From the NCBI GenBank assembly GCA_964476565.1, contig CAYZBG010000034.1, positions 1 through 51,145 of the forward strand: a stretch of DNA of 51,145 nucleotides. The letters are read 5' to 3'. Source of the stretch: CAMAXB01 sp964476565. Lineage in GTDB: Bacteria > Verrucomicrobiota > Verrucomicrobiia > Opitutales > Opitutaceae. Shown one piece after another: positions 34,144 through 41,905 of the stretch. The notes under the pieces are model-generated. The model was not told where the DNA came from. It made no database searches and saw nothing but the letters and a program-made list of their open reading frames with translations. Each line of letters opens with the position of its first letter. Positions within the stretch are counted from its first letter, which is position 1. The position numbers and the translations under genes are program-made.

Positions 34144-35115
34144 ATGGTCCTCTCCGGCATTCATCACCTGACCGCAGTCACCGCCGAGGTGGCGCGCAAC
34201 CATCGCTTCTACACCCAGACGCTCGGCCTGCGTCTCGTAAAGAAGAGCGTCAACCAGGACGACGTGTCCGCCTACCACCTGTTTTACGCGGACGGCCTCG
34301 CCTCGCCCGGCACGGACCTGACCTTCTTCGACTGGCCGGTGCCGGCGGAGAAGCGCGGCACGCGGTCGATCGTAGGGACCGGCCTGCGGGTGCGGTCGGA
34401 ATCCGACCTTGCCTGGTGGCGCCAGCGGCTGGTCGCCGCCGGGGTCCAATGCGGCGAGATCGGGGCCCGCCACGGGCGGGCGACCTTGCCGTTCGAGGAT
34501 GCGGAGGGACAACGCCTGTCGCTGGTCGTGGACACTTCCTCCGACGCGGGGCATCCCTGGACCAAGAGTCCGGTGCCGGCCGAACGTCAGGTGTTGGGAC
34601 TGGGGCCGATCACGCTCAGCGTGCCTGACCTCGCGCCGACGGAGTTGGTCCTCACCCGGGTGATGAATCTGCACCGCGTGGCGGTTTATCAGGCCGGCGA
34701 CAGCCGGAATCCGGGCAATGAGGGCCCGGCGACGCGCGATGTCCACGTGTTCTCGATGGGAGCCGGCGGACCCGGTGCGGAACTGCACGTGATGGTCGAA
34801 CCTGACCTGCCGCCGGCGCGTCAGGGCGCAGGGGGCGTGCACCATGTGGCGTTCCGCGTGCCCAACGACGACGACTATGCGGCGTGGGCCGAGCGCCTCA
34901 CGAAGGTCGGGTTGCGGCACAGCGGACCTGTGGACCGGTACTACTTCCGCAGCCTGTATTTCCGCGAACCGAATGGCATCCTCTTCGAACTGGCGACGGA
35001 CGGCCCCGGCTTTGCCGTCGACGAACCGCTCGAGACGCTGGGCGAGCGGTTGGCGCTGCCGCCTTTTCTCGAGGGCCGCCGGGCCGCGATCGAAGCCGGG
35101 CTCAAGCCGCTGTAA
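34144..35115 (+). CDS. Ring-cleaving dioxygenase-like protein, glyoxalase fold
   Basis: A 323-residue protein with two vicinal-oxygen-chelate modules (about 1-145 and 150-290). SGIHHLTAV at the N-terminus, GGVHHVAFRV in the second half and NGILFELATDGPGF provide the 2-His-1-Glu metal set. The arrangement is that of MhqA/MhqE/MhqO-like ring-cleaving dioxygenases, which act on hydroquinone-type compounds, but the substrate is not proven. The ATG at 34144 is used; the frame extends upstream only as non-coding sequence. It is divergent from the rhomboid-like gene (108 bases) and convergent with dnaE, 15 bases apart. Confidence 0.88.
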   Translation: MVLSGIHHLTAVTAEVARNHRFYTQTLGLRLVKKSVNQDDVSAYHLFYADGLASPGTDLTFFDWPVPAEKRGTRSIVGTGLRVRSESDLAWWRQRLVAAGVQCGEIGARHGRATLPFEDAEGQRLSLVVDTSSDAGHPWTKSPVPAERQVLGLGPITLSVPDLAPTELVLTRVMNLHRVAVYQAGDSRNPGNEGPATRDVHVFSMGAGGPGAELHVMVEPDLPPARQGAGGVHHVAFRVPNDDDYAAWAERLTKVGLRHSGPVDRYYFRSLYFREPNGILFELATDGPGFAVDEPLETLGERLALPPFLEGRRAAIEAGLKPL

Positions 35116-35130
35116 GACCGTGACGCCAGC

Positions 35131-38100
35131 CTAGGCGCGTTTCGCCCAGCGGCGGGTTTCCTTGATCTCGAGCCGCTTGGTCTCGATCTGGACGCCCACG
35201 ACGCACGGGTGGCTGCGCAGCTCCTGAAACGTGGCAGGGTTTAATTTCCACCCGAGGGCGCTGGAGGCCTCGGCGATGGAGGCGACCCGGCCGTCGAAGA
35301 CGAAACCGAACTCCGTCTTCGTGTCCCCGACCTGCTTGTTGAGCACCTCGCGCACGGTCCGCAGGAAACCGGCCACGCTGGGGTGGGCGGGGTCGAGCAG
35401 CCAGGAGACGCGCTTGATGATGCCGGTGGTGAAATTCTCCAGCGGGTAGCACTCCTTGACGTTGATGCGTGCGCCGTCGTCGCCCTTGAGGATGTTGCCC
35501 TGCACGAGCACGGGCGCGTTCTCGGCGAGGTTCTGGCCGAAGGCGGCGTAGGCGTCCGCGAACATATTCAGCGCGATCGACGCCTTGCGCGTGGCGAGGG
35601 TGAACGCGACCCAGGGCCGGTTGTCCTTCTTCGAGAGCTTCTTCACCAGGTTGCCGGCGATGCCGCAGAGGCGGAATTCGACGCGGTCGCCCTGCTCGAG
35701 CAGTTCGTCGACCGCGTAGGTGTCGATCGCCTCCGAAAGCCCGAGGTAGGTGTTCATCGGGTGGCCGGAGACATAGAAGCCCAGCAGCTCCTTCTCGAAG
35801 GAGAGCTTTTCGTTCTGGGTGAAGTCGTCGCCGCCGCTGGTCCGGGCTTCGCGGGACGCCGAGGCCGGGGACTTGGCGTTCCGTGCGGGCGGTGCCGGCT
35901 CCGCGAGCATGTCGAGGAAGTTGTTCTGGCCCGCGGCGCGGTCGCGCGCGTGGGCGGCGGCGCCGGCAATGGCGGCGTCGATCCGGTCGAAGAGCGGTTT
36001 GCGCGCAGCCCCGCTGTAATCGAAGGCCCCCGTCTTCACCAGGTGCTCGAGCACGCGCTTGTTGATCGCGCGGGCGTCGACCCGTTGCACGAAATCGTCG
36101 AAGTCGGCGAAGGGGCCGTTGCGGTCGCGTTCCTCGATGATCTTCTGCGAGGCGGACTCGCCCACGCCCTTTATGCCGGCGAGGCCAAAGCGAATTCGGC
36201 CGCCGCCATGCGGCGGCGGAATGACCAATGACGAATTCCCAATGCCCAATGAATCGGCGGATCGGGCTTGGTCATTGGGTATTGAGCGTTGGGCATTGGG
36301 CATCGGCGCGCCCTGTCCTTTGGCAAAGACCGGGGTAAAGACATCGCGACTTTCGTTAACGTCCGGCCCGAGGACCTCGATGCCCATGGCCTCGGCCTCG
36401 GCGACGAAGTGGGAGACCTTTTCCGCGTTGCCCAGCTCGGCGGTGAGCACGGCGGCCATGAACTGCACCGGGTAGTTGGCTTTCAGATACGCGGTCTGGT
36501 AGGCGACGACGGCGTAGGCGGCAGAGTGCGACTTGTTGAAGCCGTACTGGGCGAACTTGTTGAGCAGGTCGAAGATCTCGTTCGCCTTGCCCTCGGCAAT
36601 GGCGTGCAGGCGCTTGGCGCCCTCGACGAACTTGACGCGCTCCTTGGCCATGGCCTCGGCGTCCTTCTTGCCCATGGCGCGGCGCAGCATGTCGGCGCCG
36701 CCGAGGGTGTAGCCGCCAATCACGCGGGCGCACTCCATTACCTGCTCCTGGTAGACGATGATGCCGTACGTTTCCTTCAGCACCGGCTCGAGCAGCGGGT
36801 GGGGGTAGGTGATGGACGACGGGTCCTTCTTGCCGCGGGCGTAGTCGGGGATGAACGCCATCGGACCCGGGCGGTAGAGCGCGGAGATGGCGTTGATGTC
36901 GTCGATGTTGGAGATGCCGACGAGCTTCGAGGCGTTCTGCATGCCGCCGGACTCGAGCTGGAAGACGCCGACGGTCTTGCCCACGTTGAGCAGGTCGTAG
37001 GTCTTCGGGTCGTCGAGCGGGATGGTCTCGATGTCGAAGGACGGATTGACCGTGCGGCGGATGTTGACGACGGCGTCGGAGATGACGGTGAGCGTCTTCA
37101 ACCCGAGGAAGTCCATCTTGAGCAGGCCGAGCTTGCCCACCGCATTCATGTCGAACTGCACCGTGACGTCGCCCTCCTGCAGTGTGAGCGGCACGAACTC
37201 GTCGAGCGGCTTGTCGGTGATGATGATGCCGGCGGCGTGCTTGCCGGTGTTGCGTACCATGCCCTCAAGCACGCGGCCGGAATCGACGATGCGTTTGGCG
37301 ATGGGGTTGCGCGCGATCTCGTCGCGCAGTTCCTGGCTCTTGGTGATGGCGTCCTCGAGCGAGATGTTGAGCTCGTCCGGAATCATCTTCGCGAGCCGGT
37401 CGGCGTCGGCGAAGGCGAGGTTGTTCACGCGCGAGACGTCGCGGATGACCATCTTGGCGCCGAGTGTGCCGTAGGTGATGATGTTGGCCACGCAGTCACG
37501 GCCGTACTTCTCGCGCACGTAATTGATGACCTCTTCGCGGCGCCGCATGCAGAAATCGATGTCGAAGTCGGGCGGCGACACGCGCTCGGGGTTGAGGAAG
37601 CGCTCGAAGAGCAGGCCGAAGCGGATCGGGTCGATGTTGGTGATGCCGAGCAGGTAGGCGACCATGCAGCCGGCGCCGGAGCCGCGGCCCGGCCCGACGG
37701 GAATGCCGTGCTGTTTCGCCCACGCGATGAAATCCCAGACGACGAGAAAGTAGTCGATGAACCCGGTGACGTTGATGATCGCGAGTTCGTAGCCCATGCG
37801 CACGACGAGCAGTTCGTCGCTGGCGAGTCCGGAGTAATCCGGCGGAGCGGGCTTCTGCCCGGCCGGCAGGTTGGTCAGCAGGGCAAGCCGTTGGGCGACC
37901 TTCTCGTGGGCGGCAACGCGATCGTGCTCCACGCCGTAGCGTTTCTGCAGGCCCTGCACGCACAGGTGGTGCAGGTAGCCGGCCGGTGACATCGTGGCCT
38001 TGATCTCGGGCGGGAGCGGATAACGGGGATAACGCTCCGATCCCTTCGGGAAGGGAATGGAGAGATCGCACATCTCGGCCACGAGCTGCGTATTGACGAG

Positions 38101-38898
38101 CGAGTCGGGCCGCTCGCCGAAGATCTTCGCCATCTCCTCGCGCGACTTCAGGTAGAACTCGGAGCCGGAAAACTTCATCCGGTTCTCCTCCTCGAGCTTC
38201 GCGCCCGTCTGGATGCACAGCATGGCATCGTGCGGTGCGGCGTCTTCGTGCCGCACGTAATGCACGTCATTCGTGCAAATGACCTTCAGGTTGAATTCCT
38301 CGGCGAGCTTGAGCAGGTCGGGGATGATCTTCCGCTGCTCGGCGATGCCGTGATCCTGGATCTCGATGAAGTAGTTCTCCCGGCCGAAGATATCGACGAA
38401 GCGGGCGAGGGCGGCGCGGGCGTCCTCGAACCGGTCGTGCAGCAGGTGCTGCGGCACGAGTGAGGCGAGGCAGCCGCTGAAGCCGATCAGGCCGTCGGCG
38501 TAGCGGGCGAGGGTTTCGAGGTCGGTGCGCGGCTTGTAATAAAAGCCCTTCAAGTGCGCGTCGCTGACCAGTTTGAGCAGGTTCTGGTAACCGGTCAGGT
38601 TCTTCGCCAGCAGCCCCAGGTGGTAGTAGCTTTTTCCGTCCTCCGCGCGTCCGTTCTTCTCCAGGCGGGAGCCCTCGGCGAGGTAGAGTTCGCAACCGAT
38701 GAGCGGCTTGATACCCTTGCCCTTGGCCGCGTTGTAGAACTCGATGGCGCCGTAGAGGTTGCCGTGGTCGGTGAGGGCCAGCGCCTTCATTCCGAGCGAG
38801 GCGGCACGGTCCATCAGGCGATCGATGCGGCAGGCCCCGTCGAGCAGGCTGTAGTCGGTGTGGACGTGGAGATGGACGAAGCTCGAATCGGCGGACAC
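35131..38898 (-). CDS. dnaE: DNA polymerase III alpha subunit with in-frame repeat insertion
   Basis: A 1255-residue replicative polymerase. The PHP domain is at the start (FVHLHVHTDYSLLDGA), and the catalytic palm PDFDIDFCMRRREEVINYV lies near residues 440-460. Helix-hairpin-helix and OB-fold regions follow. The chosen GTG at 38898 (VSADSSFVHLH) matches the usual start; upstream coding is Ala-rich and crosses a repeat. At about residues 862-895 an extra block (APMPNAQRSIPNDQ, then ADSLGIGNSSLVIPPP) separates DVFTPV from RIRFGLAGIKGVGE. Other DnaE proteins usually have only a few residues there. The insert coincides with a DNA inverted repeat at 36220-36300, and the frame is kept. Confidence 0.97.
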   Translation of the reverse strand: MSADSSFVHLHVHTDYSLLDGACRIDRLMDRAASLGMKALALTDHGNLYGAIEFYNAAKGKGIKPLIGCELYLAEGSRLEKNGRAEDGKSYYHLGLLAKNLTGYQNLLKLVSDAHLKGFYYKPRTDLETLARYADGLIGFSGCLASLVPQHLLHDRFEDARAALARFVDIFGRENYFIEIQDHGIAEQRKIIPDLLKLAEEFNLKVICTNDVHYVRHEDAAPHDAMLCIQTGAKLEEENRMKFSGSEFYLKSREEMAKIFGERPDSLVNTQLVAEMCDLSIPFPKGSERYPRYPLPPEIKATMSPAGYLHHLCVQGLQKRYGVEHDRVAAHEKVAQRLALLTNLPAGQKPAPPDYSGLASDELLVVRMGYELAIINVTGFIDYFLVVWDFIAWAKQHGIPVGPGRGSGAGCMVAYLLGITNIDPIRFGLLFERFLNPERVSPPDFDIDFCMRRREEVINYVREKYGRDCVANIITYGTLGAKMVIRDVSRVNNLAFADADRLAKMIPDELNISLEDAITKSQELRDEIARNPIAKRIVDSGRVLEGMVRNTGKHAAGIIITDKPLDEFVPLTLQEGDVTVQFDMNAVGKLGLLKMDFLGLKTLTVISDAVVNIRRTVNPSFDIETIPLDDPKTYDLLNVGKTVGVFQLESGGMQNASKLVGISNIDDINAISALYRPGPMAFIPDYARGKKDPSSITYPHPLLEPVLKETYGIIVYQEQVMECARVIGGYTLGGADMLRRAMGKKDAEAMAKERVKFVEGAKRLHAIAEGKANEIFDLLNKFAQYGFNKSHSAAYAVVAYQTAYLKANYPVQFMAAVLTAELGNAEKVSHFVAEAEAMGIEVLGPDVNESRDVFTPVFAKGQGAPMPNAQRSIPNDQARSADSLGIGNSSLVIPPPHGGGRIRFGLAGIKGVGESASQKIIEERDRNGPFADFDDFVQRVDARAINKRVLEHLVKTGAFDYSGAARKPLFDRIDAAIAGAAAHARDRAAGQNNFLDMLAEPAPPARNAKSPASASREARTSGGDDFTQNEKLSFEKELLGFYVSGHPMNTYLGLSEAIDTYAVDELLEQGDRVEFRLCGIAGNLVKKLSKKDNRPWVAFTLATRKASIALNMFADAYAAFGQNLAENAPVLVQGNILKGDDGARINVKECYPLENFTTGIIKRVSWLLDPAHPSVAGFLRTVREVLNKQVGDTKTEFGFVFDGRVASIAEASSALGWKLNPATFQELRSHPCVVGVQIETKRLEIKETRRWAKRA
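36220..36300. repeat. Dispersed-type inverted repeat inserted in frame in dnaE
   Basis: Made of recurrent CCAATG words and self-complementary in two places: CCCAATGCCCAA (36238-36249) pairs with TTGGGCATTGGG (36289-36300), and AATGACCAA (36220-36228) with TTGGTCATT (36268-36276). It has no stop codon in the dnaE frame and codes for about 27 residues absent from the family consensus at this position. This resembles palindromic elements that survive inside genes, as described for Rickettsia. Confidence 0.75.
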
Positions 38899-38973
38899 AG
38901 GGGCTAACCAAAACCTCGCCGTAGGGCGTGCAAGGACGGAAGCGGGGACCGCCGCGAATTTGTGCGGGGCAGG

Positions 38974-39083
38974 GAGGAGCGGCGGCACTCCTGCCGCCGG
39001 GATTGAGGCAGATGACGCCAACGAAAACCGCGAACGCTCACCCGTACCGCTCAAACCCGGCGGCAGGAGTGCCGCCGCTCCTC
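38974..39083. repeat. Paired REP-like element upstream of dnaE
   Basis: A perfect 28-bp inverted pair (38974-39001 and 39056-39083) is separated by 54 bases. Each arm also folds by itself (GGCGGCA, loop CTCC, TGCCGCC). This is the plan of REP pairs (BIMEs), which are mobilised by RAYT-type transposases. None is present in the window. It lies between the dnaE start and the rpsU promoter, and the 5' UTR of dnaE would contain it. Confidence 0.8.
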
Positions 39084-39142
39084 TTTTCCGACCTCGGTTT
39101 CGCGAGTGATTCGCGGGCATTCAAAACGAGGGAAAATAGCCA

Positions 39143-39172
39143 TTGACGTGCGCGGCGGCGTTTGGCGTAGTC
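39143..39172 (+). promoter_or_regulatory. Candidate promoter of rpsU
   Basis: TTGACG at 39143-39148 is followed after about 19 bases by TAGTCC near 39168-39173. The -35 box is good, while the -10 box is poor. It precedes the rpsU start by about 35 bases. Between the REP pair and rpsU no other signal was seen. Confidence 0.35.
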
Positions 39173-39207
39173 CTCAGCTTTTCCCTGTCCCGCATCCCGT
39201 TTTTAAC

Positions 39208-39405
39208 ATGCCCATCGAGATCAAAATCCGTAAGAACGAGCCCGTTGACCGTGCGCTCCGTCGCATGAAGAAGAAGCTCGACCGCGAGAACATCATCAAG
39301 GGTGTCCGCGCCAAGCGTTACTTCGAGAAGCCCTGCGAGAAGCGCCGCCGCAAGGAGAAGGTCCAGGCCTTCACCCAGATGCTGCGCCGCCGCTACGCCG
39401 AGTAA
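39208..39405 (+). CDS. rpsU: 30S ribosomal protein S21
   Basis: A 65-residue basic protein: MPIEIKIRKNEPVDRALRRMKKKLDREN, then GVRAKRYFEKPCEKRRRKEK. This is the standard bS21 sequence pattern and length. S21 sits on the 30S platform and helps mRNA binding. The ATG at 39208 follows a TTTTAAC stretch without an obvious Shine-Dalgarno sequence, a feature reported for S21 genes in some phyla. It forms a single-gene transcript ended by the strong terminator at 39434-39469. Confidence 0.96.
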   Translation: MPIEIKIRKNEPVDRALRRMKKKLDRENIIKGVRAKRYFEKPCEKRRRKEKVQAFTQMLRRRYAE

Positions 39406-39433
39406 GATCCGGCTTACGCCTTTTTCCCTTTTG

Positions 39434-39469
39434 ACCGCGTGGTCGCTTCGGCGCCACGCGGTTTTTTTT
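39434..39469 (+). terminator. Rho-independent terminator of rpsU
   Basis: ACCGCGTGG pairs with CCACGCGGT, and the inside stem CGC/GCG is closed by a TTCG tetraloop. A run of eight T follows (39462-39469). It lies 28 bases after the rpsU stop. Confidence 0.92.
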
Positions 39470-39475
39470 AAAGTT

Positions 39476-39592
39476 CCAAAGGCCAAGCGGCCAAATCACA
39501 ACGAACGCTCGAAATCGAACCGTGGTGGCCGCCACTCGGCCGTGGGGTTCGGACTTGGAATGCTTTTTGTGATTTGGCCGCTTGGCCTTTGG
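39476..39592. repeat. Inverted repeat pair downstream of rpsU
   Basis: A perfect 26-bp inverted pair (39476-39501 and 39567-39592) is separated by 65 bases. Each arm contains the dyad GGCCAAGCGGCC. It is not related in sequence to the dnaE-upstream pair. It sits between the rpsU terminator and the end of the convergent 757-residue gene, and may be a small non-coding mobile element. Confidence 0.8.
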
Positions 39593-39600
39593 GATTTTCC

Positions 39601-41874
39601 CTACGGGATTCCCAACCGCCGCGCGCTGCTATTCCCCACGCTATCGTAGAGCAGCACCTCCACCGACGTGGCGCCTTGAACGCGGAGGGCGGGCAATTCG
39701 AGCACGAAGGTCTCGGTGCGGCCGTCGAGGATGCCGTCGGCGGGCTGCTCCAGGGTTTCCTTCACGCCGTGATTGAAGGTGGCTTCGATGCCGGCGAGCA
39801 GGGACAGGGCATCGCGGCCGCGTACCGTCAGCACGAGGCCGCGGTCGTTGCGGGTGACGGTGGCTTCGAGGATCTCTGGGGCGGTGCGATCGATCACGAG
39901 ATCGTCCGTCTCATAGGTCACGGTGAGGCGGTCCGCCTCGGGCCGCGGGGCTTGTTCGGCCACAACGAGGCGGGTGAAATAGAGTCCGTCCGAAAGGTGC
40001 GTGATGTCGAACTGCGCGTAGGCCTCGCGCGTCTGCACGGCGAGGTCGGTCCAGGTGTCGTCACCCTCGCGTCGCAGGGAGAACGTGGCGGCGAGCGTGT
40101 CGCCGTCGGGGTCGCCTACATTCCAGTACGCGATCTGCGCGCCGGGCTGGCGGGTGAGCAGGCTGCCGAGGATGGCGGCGGAGCGGCGGTCGTCGCCGCC
40201 CGGCGAGCCTTCGCCGCGCAGGGCGCTGACCATTTGCCCGAGCGTCAGGGTGACCGGTGAAATCGAGTCGTTGCGCGGCACGAGCGCGTAACCGGCTGGG
40301 AGCAGGCGGAAGTCCTGCAACTGCGGGCGGCGGTTTTGGGGCAGGTGATAGAGCGAGGCCTTGTCGAGCATCAGGCCCTCGGCGACACCGTCGGCGAGCT
40401 CGAGTTTGAGGCGGGCGTAGCGTCCCTGCAGGCCCGGCGAGAGCCACGCGTCGTCAGTGGCGGTGGCGGTCGTCCAGGGTGTCCACCCTTCGAGTTCGTC
40501 CGTTCCCTGACTGGAGCGGAGGGCAAGGCTGAGCTGGGCGGGCGTCACATCGCGCAGGCGCGCGAAACGGACCTGGCCGAAGCGGGTCGGTGTGCCGAGG
40601 TCGATCCGGCGGGTCTCGGCGGACCGTTTTCCGATGGCGCGGAAATCGAGCACCGCAAGCTGGGGGGCGTTGTTGCCCAAGACGAGGAAGGCGTCGCCGG
40701 TGGGGTCGAGCGGGGCGAGTCCATTGACTTGAGCGGCATCGCTCCCGGCGAAGTTCAGGCTGCGTCGCTCGGCGGTGGCGTAGCCGAGCAACTCGCCCTG
40801 TTCGCCGCCGGCCAGCACGAGCAGGTTGCCGCGCTGGCCGATCCGGTAGAGGGCGGTGTTGGCCCGGGCGGCGACAGTTTCGGGGAAGCCGCCGGCGGGG
40901 AAGTACATCAACGTGCTGCGTCCGGGGAAGCGGTCGACCACGCCGGGCTCGGGCAGCGCCGGGGCTCGTTCCCCGGCTGCCGGGGCCGGTGGGCGGGTCG
41001 CGAGGCGACCTTCCGTCGACGTGCCGGCGAAGACCAGCGCGGCGTAGAAACTCCCGTCAGGCAAGGCGAGCAGGTCGGTGACCTCGGCGTCGCGGTTCTC
41101 GTGGAGAATCACCGGACCATCGCCGCCGCCGGCGCGGGGAAAGGAGTAGATGTTGCCGCGCGGGGCCGAACCGGCGATCAGGCGGTCGCCGGCGAGCGCG
41201 AGGCGGCGGACATTGCGGTCGCGGATCTCGCCGAAGAGCGTCACGCCGCGGGCCGTGAGGTCGGCCTCGGCGGTGAGCTTTTCCGGATTGAGCCCGGCCG
41301 CGGCGAAGGCCCCGAGTTCGACGCGGTAGATCCGTCCGGGGTTGCCCGTTGCCACGAGGGCGGTCTTGTCGTCGACGAGGACGAGATCGAAGATCGAATC
41401 GACCGGCAGGGTGAGCTGCGTCGCCACGGTGCCGTCACCATTGATCAAATACAGGCGTCCGCTCGGCGAGGCGCCGGCGAGCAGCCGTCCGTCCGGCAGG
41501 CGGCGCAGCGAGAGGATCTGGGTTTCGTCGAGGGCGGCGAGGGTCGAGGCCGTGAAGGTGTTCGCGGCGCGGTCGAGGGTGACTTCGAGGATCTTGCCCG
41601 ACGGGCCCGTGCCCACATACCACTTGCCCTCCGTGCCCGGCTCGAGGGTCCAGAGCAGGTCGGCATCGAGCGTGCCGGCCAGTTTGGTGAGCACCGGCCC
41701 CGACAGCAGGCGTCCGTCCGACCGGGCGGCGAGGCCCTTCAGGTTGCGGCTGGGGACGTCGCGGAAAAAATCGACTTCGAACTTCCGGGAAAGCGGGTCC
41801 GCCACGAGTGAAGGTCCGAGCAGGGAGGAGAACGTGGCGAGGAGGGCGAGGGTCGCCCGGCGGAGTCGAATCAT
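39601..41874 (-). CDS. Secreted propeller-like protein of unknown function
   Basis: A 757-residue protein with a signal peptide at about 1-25 (TLALLATFSSLLGPSLVA). Residues about 45-420 contain repeated blades of the form L-x-x-L-P-D-G-x-L-L-A-G and V-A-T-G-x-P-G-R-I-Y (SLRRLPDGRLLAGASPSGRLYLI, ALVATGNPGRIYRVE, LLALPDGSFYAALVF), consistent with a beta-propeller. The C-terminal 300 residues look like fibronectin- or Ig-type strands (YWNVGDPDGDTLAATFSLR, LTVTYETDDLVIDRTAPEI). No active-site motif is visible. It is the gene downstream of the S55-like protease on the same strand (31-base gap), and they may act together in the periplasm. Confidence 0.75.
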   Translation of the reverse strand: MIRLRRATLALLATFSSLLGPSLVADPLSRKFEVDFFRDVPSRNLKGLAARSDGRLLSGPVLTKLAGTLDADLLWTLEPGTEGKWYVGTGPSGKILEVTLDRAANTFTASTLAALDETQILSLRRLPDGRLLAGASPSGRLYLINGDGTVATQLTLPVDSIFDLVLVDDKTALVATGNPGRIYRVELGAFAAAGLNPEKLTAEADLTARGVTLFGEIRDRNVRRLALAGDRLIAGSAPRGNIYSFPRAGGGDGPVILHENRDAEVTDLLALPDGSFYAALVFAGTSTEGRLATRPPAPAAGERAPALPEPGVVDRFPGRSTLMYFPAGGFPETVAARANTALYRIGQRGNLLVLAGGEQGELLGYATAERRSLNFAGSDAAQVNGLAPLDPTGDAFLVLGNNAPQLAVLDFRAIGKRSAETRRIDLGTPTRFGQVRFARLRDVTPAQLSLALRSSQGTDELEGWTPWTTATATDDAWLSPGLQGRYARLKLELADGVAEGLMLDKASLYHLPQNRRPQLQDFRLLPAGYALVPRNDSISPVTLTLGQMVSALRGEGSPGGDDRRSAAILGSLLTRQPGAQIAYWNVGDPDGDTLAATFSLRREGDDTWTDLAVQTREAYAQFDITHLSDGLYFTRLVVAEQAPRPEADRLTVTYETDDLVIDRTAPEILEATVTRNDRGLVLTVRGRDALSLLAGIEATFNHGVKETLEQPADGILDGRTETFVLELPALRVQGATSVEVLLYDSVGNSSARRLGIP

Positions 41875-41905
41875 GGTGGCGGTACGGCGTTGCGCGGGAG
41901 AGAGG

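Noticed and set aside
38899..39120. Upstream extension of dnaE
   Set aside because: It passes through the REP-like pair and lacks any PHP-domain homology; GTG at 38898 fits the family.
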